A DNA stretch of 64,000 nucleotides from Hypericum androsaemum (taxonomy: Eukaryota > Streptophyta > Magnoliopsida > Malpighiales > Hypericaceae). The notes below the pieces were generated by a model, which was not told the origin of the DNA, did not search any database, and saw nothing but the letters and a program-made list of their open reading frames with translations. The stretch covers positions 18,970,228 to 19,034,227 of the forward strand of contig OZ023184.1 in assembly GCA_963995505.1 (NCBI GenBank), written 5' to 3'. The position numbers and the translations under genes were made by a program. The first letter of the stretch is position 1. Every line of letters starts with the position of its first letter. Below are positions 33,652 to 43,027 of the stretch, piece by piece.

Positions 33652-34830
33652 TCACGAACAGCTGGCGGTGAAAGACGACCGGTAGGCTGCCGACGACTCG
33701 CCGTCGTGCCTCCGGTACAAATCGTACGGCTCCCAGAGGTAGTCCACGGGGCAGGGGGTATTCTCGTCGAGGCGGTTCCACGGCTTGCCCTTGCCGCTCC
33801 AGTGGAGGAGGCTGACCGGTCCGGGGTGGAGCGACCGGCAGCTGCCCTTCACATTGTGCCCGCCGAGGCCGTGCTGGTTCCACCGGTGATCGATCGGCTC
33901 CAAATCGCCGGCGAACACCAGCAAGAACGGCGGGAGCGAGCCGAGGTCGTAGATCCGGTGCTTCTTCTGGACGTGCATCCACTTCTCGAGCTGCTTCCGG
34001 AAGTTCCCCCTCCTCCACCGGACCAAATCGATGACCATCACGCCGGTGTTGAAGTAGCACGGGCGCTTCTTCCGCGTCGGAAATGCGGATCGGTGGAGCT
34101 CGGCGTCGGACCAGAAGGAGTCCGTGAAGTAGCGCGTGAAGTTCGCGTGGCAGTACTCCGGGGCGCCGATGACTCGACCGCCAGTCAACGGCGTTGACCA
34201 GAGCTTGAGGATGTCGTCGACGAGGACGAGGTCCGAGTCCAGGTAGATGACCCGGCCCACGCACGGGTCCAGGATCTCGCCGAGGTAGTTCCTCGCGAAG
34301 TTGAGGGGGCTCTCGAGCGCGTCCCGGATCGAGGCCGAGATGAGCCCCGCCACGTGGTCCTCGCGGAACACGTGGACTTTGAAGTGGAGGGAGGGGAACG
34401 TTGACCGGACCAGCCGGGTCAGGGCCCGCGGCCCGGCCCGGTCCGACCCCAAAGAAATAAAGTGGAGGAACACCGACTCCGGGCACGACGTGTGCTTCAG
34501 GACGGAGTGGACCGCCGCGATCGTCCCCCGCAGATACTCCGAGTCCAGCGTCATCGCCACGTGGACAAGCGACGGGTCGCACACCAACAACTGCCTAGCC
34601 GCCGCCACAGGATCATCCCGGAGCTTCCTCGACCGAACTGCCGGACCATAAGCCGCCGCCGCCGCCGGACATTCCTCGCCGTTCCTGTAGTCCGGCGCCT
34701 CAGAGAAGCTGAACACTGGCAGGTCCGTCAGTTCCCGTATCGCGACCCCGGTCGGAACGGAAACAACAGCCAGAAGGCAGAGTAGTAGGAACGAGACGAC
34801 GCCGTTACGGTGATGCCGTGAGCTGGACAT
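33652..34830 (-). CDS. Galacturonosyltransferase-like protein (GATL, CAZy GT8)
   Basis: A predicted Golgi or ER type II membrane glycosyltransferase of the GATL clade, acting in pectin and xylan synthesis of the cell wall. It is intronless, 392 aa, as usual for GATL genes. A membrane anchor or signal spans residues 11-30 (VVSFLLLCLLAVVSVPTGVA). The GT8 domain starts at VHVAMTLDSEYLRGTIAAVH (89-108). The nucleotide-sugar/metal DXD motif is in VIYLDSDLVLVDDI (D198, D200). CYFNTGVMVIDL (258-269) and the C-terminal LLHWSGKGKPW (341-351), with the second metal histidine, are intact. The gene is markedly GC-rich against its AT-rich surroundings, which explains the long false frames on the other strands. 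I cannot assign a GATL number. Confidence 0.93.
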   Translation of the reverse strand: MSSSRHHRNGVVSFLLLCLLAVVSVPTGVAIRELTDLPVFSFSEAPDYRNGEECPAAAAAYGPAVRSRKLRDDPVAAARQLLVCDPSLVHVAMTLDSEYLRGTIAAVHSVLKHTSCPESVFLHFISLGSDRAGPRALTRLVRSTFPSLHFKVHVFREDHVAGLISASIRDALESPLNFARNYLGEILDPCVGRVIYLDSDLVLVDDILKLWSTPLTGGRVIGAPEYCHANFTRYFTDSFWSDAELHRSAFPTRKKRPCYFNTGVMVIDLVRWRRGNFRKQLEKWMHVQKKHRIYDLGSLPPFLLVFAGDLEPIDHRWNQHGLGGHNVKGSCRSLHPGPVSLLHWSGKGKPWNRLDENTPCPVDYLWEPYDLYRRHDGESSAAYRSSFTASCS

Positions 34831-35931
34831 TTTTTCTCTCTTTTAACTTTTCTTTCTTTTTTTCCTTGGTGTTGTGGGGGTTTAAAAGAGCCTAAACTAA
34901 ACGCGGTTTCTTTTTTCTGTTAAGGTATGTTCTTGACTCTTCTCGATGGCTAATGAGGGATTTCCTTCTTTGGGTTGCTTCTCTCCCTTTTCCCTCAATA
35001 TAGAGAGAGGAGGAGGCTGGGAAGCAGCCAGGGAGATGATAAGGAAAGTAGAGGAAATTGCGACGCTTATATATATGCGATCTTGTTCTTGAGAGGAAAT
35101 TTCTTTATTTGCTTGATTTATTTGAAAAGAGAAAAGGGAGAACTTCATTTTGGTGCTTCAAATTTAATCCTATTATTACACAATTGTAACATCACGTACA
35201 TTTATTCAAATTTGAATTGGTCGACAAAGTAACTATAAAAATGCCACATAATTTCAACCAAAGAAATGTCATGTATAATAAAAAAGTTGGAGGAGATTTG
35301 TTTGGCTGTCACAACTGTTTTATACTATATCTTCTATAATCTAACAACTTGATTTCTATTTGAAGTTAATAGCATTACATATTTCTTTATCTTAGCCAAT
35401 TTCGTATTTTCTAGTGAAGATCATATTATTATTATACGTGGCGTTAATTGGTATTTTAATTTTTTTTTGTGACTCAAGATAATATTGAATTTAAGAAAAA
35501 ATGAAAGGGAAAAAGAAATTGGATATAGATTAAATCTTATTGTACCGAAGTAGATATTTTTTTTATAGAATTAAGTAGATATTTTTCAGTGGGAATTTGT
35601 AAAAGAGGAGCCGCTGGATTGGGAAGCAAAGGCGTAAAAGCAATAAAACATGTACTTTTCCACCAAAAGAGAAATGTACTTATACGCGCTTTGCATGGCG
35701 CGTCGAGGTTTATAGGGATGGTTGGAAAAATTATACGGGAAGTCATTCATGGTTTCACGTTTTTTAATCGAGTATTTTGAAATTGTAATTTTTTATTATT
35801 ATGATAATTTTTCCAAACTCATATTTTCGTAGAAATTCCAAATCATTGTTAATTATTCATGTTTGTTAGATATCACATTTCCAATACATCTTTTTTCTTA
35901 TTAACTCTAACATGACGATGACTTAAAGAAT
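34831..35931 (-). promoter_or_regulatory. Promoter and 5' UTR region of the GATL gene
   Basis: On the minus strand a strong TATA word, TATATATAAG, lies at 35066-35075, about 240 bases before the ATG; a 5' UTR of roughly 200 nt is expected. The rest to 35931 is AT-rich spacer with no gene. Confidence 0.5.
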
Positions 35932-35936
35932 CCTAC

Positions 35937-36858
35937 TGTTGTTTCGGAGGATTGGTGTACTTGATTAGGATCTTCGGCAGTCGAGGCAAGTGTTGGACAC
36001 TTTCTCCGTAAGACGAGATTGCCCCGTATATTTCAGTGCGGTACGGGCTACGGCAATCGTCCCCAAGATACAACGACTGTTAGGGCGTTTCCAAGATCGT
36101 TGCACACGTATCTCGAAACTTTCGGGCGAACCCTTATATACCCAGAACTTTCGGACTCTTGTAAGTGAGAATCGGGGGAGAAAAGAAGACAACTATTGCT
36201 AACGAATGCTTATGCAATGAGTTGATGGGATGAGGATTATGGCAAGGGGGCAGGCCTATTTATAGGCTAGAGGAGGCAGGGAGGCAGCCACCCCGAAGGG
36301 ACGCGTCCGCTCGGTCAGCAGGCTGTCTGGCTGCGCTCGTGGCCCTTCGGTGGCTTCTGGATCCTTCCAGGCGCGCCAGGCTGCGCTCGCACCCTTTCAA
36401 CCTTCTGGAAGTCTCCTGCACATTCCAGGCCTTCGTGCCTCTTCGTTGGCCAACCTGAAGGCGCTCGCAGCTCCTCGTCGCTTCGGTAGCTGTGCAGCTG
36501 CCTCCGGACCCGGGCAAAATACTTAAGGCTCCTCCAGACGATGCGCAAGTGCGAAGTGCCAAGTGCGCCACAAAGCGCCCATTGTGACCTGCGTCCAATG
36601 CGCCATGCGCACACGCGCGTGCACGTTCGCGAACGCGTGCTCGTGCTCGGACGGTGCTTCGCACCGTCCTCGCAGCTAGCGGTGGGTCAGCCTTTTGGGA
36701 AGTCAATCAAGTTGAGAGGTGAGGAGGGGAATTCCTTATAAACAAGGAAATCCTCCTTGCTCTATTCAATGTGGGATTGCAACCTTCCATTTTCCTTTTG
36801 GGCCTCCCCTTTGGGCCTTTCCATTTTTGGGCCAAATGCATTAATGATGATTAATGCA
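35937..36858 (-). repeat. 3' LTR of the copia element (longer copy)
   Basis: About 920 bp. It shares its left 120 bp, and most of the rest, with the right LTR. It contains two segments of about 190 bp each, near 36066-36240 and 36330-36510, that the right LTR lacks. The inner end is uncertain: the left copy ends attaatgca where the right copy has aatgcattcaacccaaca. Minus-strand TATA words lie near 36133 (TATATAAGGG) and 36260 (CTATAAATAGG). Confidence 0.75.
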
Positions 36859-37336
36859 TGCAGACTCTAATCGAAAGTTCTGACGTGTTATTATTGCATC
36901 GAGATAAGTAGCTTGTGGCTTTGAACCTTCTCTAGTAATATGTTATCAGATTTACTCGCTGCTCGGTGAACGTGATGTCTTGAACCGTCAGCCTTTGGCG
37001 TAAACCAAGACAATAACATTTACACAATAATAACCCTAGTATACTTATCTTGGATTCATAAGTATTTTTCCCATTTGAAGCGGCCTCACTTCACACTTGC
37101 ATAGGTGATCTCCTATCAGGGGTATCCTGCCATACTCCACCTTTATCAAGGTATAGGAATCATTAAAAGCGTAATGCTTAACCTTACCACACCTCTGCAG
37201 GTTGATACCTGGGCAGCTTCTGAGAATGAGATAGGTTCCAGGTGATTAACTGAACCCTCCATAACTTAGTTGTCTCATTGAACCAAGTTTGTGGGATCTC
37301 CACTCATCATGGTTGAGTTACCGCTATGGACGTTCT
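36859..37336 (-). other. 3' untranslated region of the copia element
   Basis: Non-coding between the RNase H stop and the left LTR. No convincing polypurine tract abuts the LTR. Confidence 0.5.
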
Positions 37337-40300
37337 TTAGTGTGTAAATTTTAATCCCATTCCCATTACTGCGTTGTACATTTGATCTCTATTGATTCCT
37401 TTCGTAAAAGGGTCAGCTAAGTTGTCCTTGGACTTTACGTAATTAATGGTGATCACCCCACTAGAGATCAACTGTCTAACGGTATTGTGTCTCCGACGGA
37501 TATGTCGAGACTTTCCATTGTACAATGTACTTTGTGCTCTCCCGATTGCAGACATGCTATCACAATGTATTAATACGGGAGGTACCGGTTTGCTCCAGCA
37601 CGGAATATCCTCTAGGAAGTTTCTGAGCCATTCAGCTTCTTCCCTAGCTTTGTCTAGCACTATAAACTCTGACTCCATGGTGGATCGAGCTATGCATGTT
37701 TGTTTAGAGGACTTCCAAGACACGGCTCCTCCTCCTATGGTGAATACGTATCCACTCGTGGATTTGGAGTCCTTTGTGTCTGATATCCAGTTTGCGTCAC
37801 TGTATCCTTCTAATACAGCTGGATATTTAGCATAATGTATGCCATGGTTTATGGTATGTTTTAAATACCGTAAAACCCTTTCTAGAGCTAGCCAGTGATC
37901 ATTTCCTGGATTACTTGTGAATCTGCTAAGTTTACTAACTGAGTACGCAATATCGGGGCGAGTGCAGTTTGATAAATACATCAAGCCCCCGATAATTTGC
38001 GCATACTTCAGTTGAGATACTGGGTCTCCTCAATTCTTGGCTAAGTGTAGATTCAAATCTACTGGAGTCTTAACCAGAGGTTTGTCAAAAGCTTCAAATT
38101 TCTTGAGCACGCTTTCCACGTAGTGGAATTGTGTCAAGATAATTTTGTCAGCTTTCCTAGAAATTTTTATTCCTAGTATGACGTCTGCCAGACCCATATC
38201 TTTCATGTCAAAGTGATTCTTTAACATGTTCTTAGTTTTTACAATAACCTCTTTATTACTTCCCATAATTAGTAAGTCATCTACGTAGAGACATACAATT
38301 ATGTAAGCTTCAGGTGTGCCCTTAATGTAAACACATTTATCGCACTCATTGATCTTAAATCTATTTGACAGCATTGTTCTGTCAAATTTCTCGTGCCACT
38401 GTTTCGGCGCTTGTTTTAGCCCGTATAGTGACTTGACTAGTCGGCACACTTTATGCTCTTGTCTGGGAGCCACAAACCCTTCAGGTTGCTCCATGTATAC
38501 CTCCTCTTCCAGTTCTCCATTTAGGAAAGCTGTTTTTACGTCCATTTGGTGGATCTCGAGGTTATAGAGTGCTGCAACAGCTATGAGTACTCTAATTGAT
38601 GTGATTCGTGTGACCGGTGAATACGTGTCAAAGAAATCATATCCCTCCTTCTGTTTGAATCCCTTAGCTACCAATCGAGCTTTGTACTTGTCGATTGATC
38701 CATCAGCTTTGTATTTCCTTTTTAGGATCCACCTGCATCCCAAAAGTTTGCAGCCCGGTGGGAGATCCACAATTTCCTACGTGTGATTTTGCATAATGGA
38801 TTCTATCTCACTATTGATAGCTTCCTTCCAGAGAGGAGCATCTGGACTGGACAATGCCTCTTGAATTGTCCTGGGTTCATCTTCTAACGCGTAGGTTAGA
38901 TAGTCAGGACCAAAGGATTTGGTTACCTTTGTCTGTTTACTACGTCTAGGTTCATCATTTTCCTGATTGGACCATTGTGTAGTCTCGTGAGCCCTTTTCT
39001 TTGAGCTTCCTTCCTTTCTTTCCTTATTAGGAAAGCTATTCTCAAAGAACGTTGCGTTCCTTGATTCTATGACCATTCCCGTGTTTATCTCAGGGTTTTC
39101 AGATTTATGCACCAAAAATTGATAAGCACTACTATTTTGTGCATATCCGATAAAGATGCAATCAATGGTCTTGGGTCCTATTCTCACCTGCTTAGGCTTA
39201 GGTACTTCGACCTTTGCTAGGCACCCCCACACTTTAAGGTAACCGTAAGAAGGCTTCCTTCCTTTCCATAGTTCATATGGGGTTTTATCCCTTTTCTTGT
39301 GTGGCAATTTGTTTAGAATGTGGTTAGCTGAGAGCACAGCTTCCCCCCACATGTTCTGGGGTAAGCCCGAGCTAATTAACATAGCGTTCATCATCTCTTT
39401 AAGAGTTCGATTTTTGCGTTCAGCTACGCCATTTGATTGAGGTGAATATGGAGCAGTCGTCTGATGAATAATGCCATGTTCTTGACAGAGTTCCTCAAAC
39501 GGAGCTACATATTCTCCTCCTCGATCACTTCAGATCATTTTGATTTTCACACTGAGTTAATTTTTAACCTCATTCTTATATCTCTTAAAGGCATCAAGTG
39601 CTTCGTCTTTTCCCTTTAGGAGATACACGTAACAGTATCTCGTGCAATCATCGATAAACGTGATGAAATATTTCTTCCCGCCTTTAGTTTACACGTGTTT
39701 CATATCGCAAGTGTCCGTATGAATTAACTTCAAAGGCGTAGTACTTCTTTCCACCGAATGGAAAGGTGCTTTGGTCATTTTAGCCTCCACACATACTTCA
39801 CATTTATCAGATGGGTTGAACTCTAGATTCGGTAATAAATTTAAACTTACTAACTTTCTTAGTGAGTTTAGATTTACGTGTCCTAATCTACCATGCCATA
39901 AATTAGAACACTCGGCCAAGTAAGAAGAAGCATTAACTTTATTTTTACCGTTAAAGGTGCGATGTACAGTTATTACATTCATCTTAAATAGCCCCCTTTC
40001 TAGATAATCCTTTCCTATGAATTGACCCGCTTTGGTCAGTACAAACTTATCAGCCTCAAATACAAGCTTAAGACTGGCTTTGCTTAACAGTGAGCCGGAA
40101 ACTAAGTTCTTGCGGATGTCCGGGACATGCAGCACATCCTTGAGGGTCAGCTCCTTTCCTGAGGTCAGCTTCAGGACCACCTTACCCAGACCTACGATCT
40201 TGGACGTTGAGGAGTTTCCCATGAACAGCTTTTGGCCGGTGATTTGGATATAGTTCGAGAACATCTCCTTATCCGAGCAGATGTGGCGGGTAGCTCCAGT

Positions 40301-41224
40301 GTCCACGAACCACTCTCTTGGATTGTCCACCAGGTTGGCTTCAAACACCACAGCTGACAGATCCATCTGGGACAAGTCTTCAGCCAGATTAGCCTTTCCT
40401 TGGTCGTCCTTCTTCGGCTGGCGACAGTCCTTAGCCATGTGGCCGGGTTTGCCGCAGTTGTAGCAGTCACCCTTGATCTTCTTATTCTTTTTCTTCTTGG
40501 GCTCTTGCTTCTCCTGCTTATCCCCAGACTTCTTCCTCTTCTTGCCACTTTTTCCCTCAGCGAGGTGCACGGTGGTCTCAGAGTTGGCCTTGCCTTGCTT
40601 GACTTCAGACTTTCGGTTGTCTTCCTCGATCCTAAGTCTCACGATCAGGTCTTCTAGGCTCATGTCCTTCCTCTTGTGCTTGAGGTAACTCTTGAAATCC
40701 TTCTAGAGCGGGGGGAGCTTCTCGATCATCGCAGCTACTTGGAAGGACTCGCTGAGTTGCATCCCTTCGGCTTGGATCTCATGGAGGATCAGCTGCAGCT
40801 CCTGCACTTGGTCGATGACCTTCTTAGAGTCCACCATCTTGAAGTCGAGGAATCGTCCGACGATGAATTTCTTCATCCCGGCATCCTTCATTTTGTACTT
40901 CTTCTTGAATGAACTCCACAGCTCCTTAGCGGTCTTGGCTTCCGCGTAGACGTTGTAGAGCGTGTCGTCTAGTCCATTTAGGACGTAGTTCCGGCATAGG
41001 AAGTCGCTATGACTCCATGCATCGAGGGCATTGATCTTCTGTTGATCTGCCTCATTTTCCACCACCTTCGGAGCCTCTTCCTTCAAGAATCGGACCAGGT
41101 TGAGCGTCATCAGGTAGAACAACATCTTCTGTTGCCACCTCTTGAACTCGGTACCGTTGAACTTGGCCGGCCTTTCGGCGTGGACAGTTCCCGGGACCGC
41201 TGGTGCTGAGCTTGTCGATGCCAT
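37337..41224 (-). pseudogene. gag-pol: Copia gag-pol polyprotein interrupted by six in-frame stops
   Basis: One continuous minus frame from ATG at 41224 (the GTG at 41236 lies in the leader). UBN2-type gag core near 41150-40750 ([20 protein letters not shown]). Zinc knuckle [14 protein letters not shown] near 40440. Protease [12 protein letters not shown] near 40300. The GAG-pre-integrase HLGHVNL-like region is near 39880 ([15 protein letters not shown]). Integrase has SDRGGEY near 39515. RT has VDVKTAFLNGELEE-type text near 38540 (MDVKTAFLNGELEE) and YVDDLLIMG near 38280. RNase H is near 37800-37400 with the ending NLADPFTKG. Stops fall at 40703 (TAG), 39689 (TAA), 39557 (TAA), 39530 (TGA), 38777 (TAG) and 38030 (TGA). 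There is no frameshift between them, so decay is by substitution. Confidence 0.9.
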
Positions 41225-41252
41225 CTTCAAGTACACAATCTCGTCTTACGAT
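41225..41252 (-). other. Copia leader with self-complementary primer-site candidate
   Basis: The leader between LTR and gag ATG is only 28 nt and has no recognisable tRNA-Met complement. Three bases after the LTR end the minus strand reads CGTAAGACGAGATTG, the exact complement of CAATCTCGTCTTACG located 70-85 nt upstream inside the LTR (plus-strand positions 41236-41250 against 41323-41337). A second 9-nt complement, GTGTACTTG to CAAGTACAC, follows. This could let the RNA fold back as primer. Confidence 0.55.
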
Positions 41253-41831
41253 TGTTGTTTCGGAGGATTGGTGTACTTGATTAGGATCTTCGGCAGTCGA
41301 GGCAAATGTTGGACACTTTCTCCGTAAGACGAGATTGCCCCGTATATTTCAGTGTGGTACGGGCTACGGCAATCATCCCTGTATATGGCAAGGGGGCAGG
41401 CCTATTTATAGGCTGGAGGAGGCAGGGAGGCAGCCACCCCGAAGGGACGCGTCCGCTCGGTCAGCAGGCTGTCTGGCTGCCTCCGGACCCGGGCAAAATA
41501 CTTAAGGCTCCTCCAGCTCCTCGCGACGATGCGCACGTGCGCCACAAAGTGCCCATTACGACCTGCATCCAATGCGCCATGCGCACACGTGCGTGCGCGT
41601 GCGCGTGCACGTGCTCGGACGGTGCTTCGCACCGTCCTCGCAGCTAGCGGTGGGTCAGCCTTTTGGGAAGTCAATCAAGTTGAGAGGTGAGGAGGGGAAT
41701 TCCTTATAAACAAGGAAATCCTCCTTGCTCTATTCAATGTGGGATTGCAACCTTCCATTTTCCTTTTGGGCCTCCCCTTTGTGCCTTTCCATTTTTGGGC
41801 CAAATGCATTAAAAATGCATTCAACCCAACA
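41253..41831 (-). repeat. 5' LTR of the copia element (shorter copy)
   Basis: 579 bp, TG to CA. Relative to the left LTR it has internal deletions of about 190 bp each. One is bounded by the short repeat ggctgc. It keeps the TATA word CTATAAATAGG on the minus strand near 41401-41411. Between 41540 and 41630 it has a (GTGCGC)n-like alternating patch. Confidence 0.85.
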
Positions 41832-41852
41832 CCTACATCACCATTAAATTTA

Positions 41853-43018
41853 GAGTAAATTACCTCTACTCTCTAGTATTTGGTCATTCTCCCCTTCGGA
41901 TTCCTGGATTTCTGAAAATAATTTACCATTCCCCGAATTTAATTTTATTAACTCTCGGGTCCCTTTGTTGACGTCATCGGCTCTTTTTTTATTTTTGGTC
42001 ATAGAAATGACTATTATACCCCTTTGATCATCTTCTCAGGCGAACCCAACCTTCCGGTCATCTTCTCCGATGATTCTTCATCTTTTTTGCCAAACTCTGG
42101 CAAACTTTTTCGGCCAAAAAATAAGTGCCAGCTCCCCGGGGAGGACCTCGGCGCACTCATCTCTGTTACCAACAGCGATGACCTTAATCACATGATGCAC
42201 GAGTACGACCGATTGTTCCGATCTTCTCCTAAGCCCACCCGCATGTGATTGTTCCTCTTCCCGAATCCTAACGGCGGTGGTGCTAGTTCTAAGACTCACT
42301 CCAGCTACGACTCCGATAGCGGGAGGTCCGATCGGGACCAGTTCGTCGAGGCGCTGAACTCTGGTTGCTCGAGGTGCTAAACAACGTCGACTTCCTCTTC
42401 GAGATGGAGAAGGGGATCCCCGTCGTCGCTGTCACTCTCCCGCCTCCGCAGGTTTTTTGGATGCCGGAGGATGCATCTCTGGGATCCCCAACGTCGACTT
42501 TCTTTTCAGTTCGATCTCGCTGCGGTCCACGCGCAGCTCAAGAGGATGCATCTCTGGGCGCAGTTCGAGCAGCAGCAGGCGGGAAGCCCGGCGAGGATGG
42601 GGAGTACTACCTCCCAAGAGCTCCCCCGTGGGAAGCATCCCTATATTGGCACCGGTTTACTGGCCAGAGAAGCAGGTCGCTGCCGGCGGGTACCACCAGG
42701 TCTCGCAAAAGCAGCAGCAGCAAGGGTTTTGGTTTTAGGTGTTTTAATTTCTGGGTTTTTTTTGCCATAAAAGTTCGTCGAAGTTCGCCAAAAAGACGAA
42801 GAGTTGCCGGATAAGATGACCGGAAGGTTGGGTTTGCCTGAGAAGATAACCAAAGGGGTATAATAGTTATTTATATGACCAAAAATGTAAAAGAGCCGAT
42901 GACGTCAGCAAGGGACCCGAGAGTTTCTAAAATCAAATTTGGGAAATGATTTAATCATTTTTGGAAATTCAGGGACCCGAGGGAAAGGATGACCAAACAC
43001 CCTGATGGTAATTTACCC
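41853..43018. mobile_element. Pack-MULE (family B, copy 1) carrying a PB1-domain gene fragment
   Basis: Perfect 9-bp duplication ttaaattta (41844-41852, 43019-43027). TIRs of about 260 bp run from gagtaaattacctctactc to ...ggtaatttaccc and contain ctctcgggtccctttg, gacgtcatcggctctttt and cccaaccttccggtcatctt in inverted pairs. The interior, about 42110-42740, derives from a host PB1-domain gene. It sits 21 bp to the right of the copia LTR. No transposase. Confidence 0.92.
42115..42740 (+). pseudogene. Captured fragment of a PB1-domain protein gene
   Basis: In the plus frame from 42119 the text CQLPGEDLGALISVTNSDDL then NHMMHEYDRLFRSSPKP matches the C-terminal half of the plant PB1 domain (usual form YQLPGEDLDALISVT..EDL..MMEEYDRL). 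A stop at 42246 interrupts just before LFLFPNPN, the usual end of the domain. Further pieces in changing frames are SYDSDSGRSDRDQFVEALNS, VDFLFEMEKG, and VYWPEKQVAAGGYHQVS near 42650-42700, all in the order of an octicosapeptide/PB1 protein. The start of the domain is replaced by TIR sequence. Stops and frameshifts mean it is not functional. Confidence 0.82.
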
Positions 43019-43027
43019 TTAAATTTA

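Larger units (their letters stand above)
35932..41836 (-). mobile_element. Decayed Ty1/copia LTR retrotransposon
   Basis: The element (35937-41831) is flanked by the 5-bp duplication cctac (35932-35936, 41832-41836). Its outer ends are TGTTGTTTCGG and CAACCCAACA. Minus-strand order is LTR, gag, protease, integrase, RT, RNase H, LTR, the copia order. The coding frame is single but carries six in-frame stops. The LTRs differ strongly in length, and no clear polypurine tract is visible next to the left LTR. It is not autonomous now. Confidence 0.9.

Noticed and set aside
33373..34785. Open frames overlapping the GATL gene on other frames and the plus strand
   Set aside because: Shadows of a GC-rich gene; only the minus frame shows GT8 motifs.
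36260..36741. Frames in the copia LTR (about 150 codons)
   Set aside because: They arise from CpG-rich LTR sequence with alternating gtgcgc words and do not exist in the other LTR.
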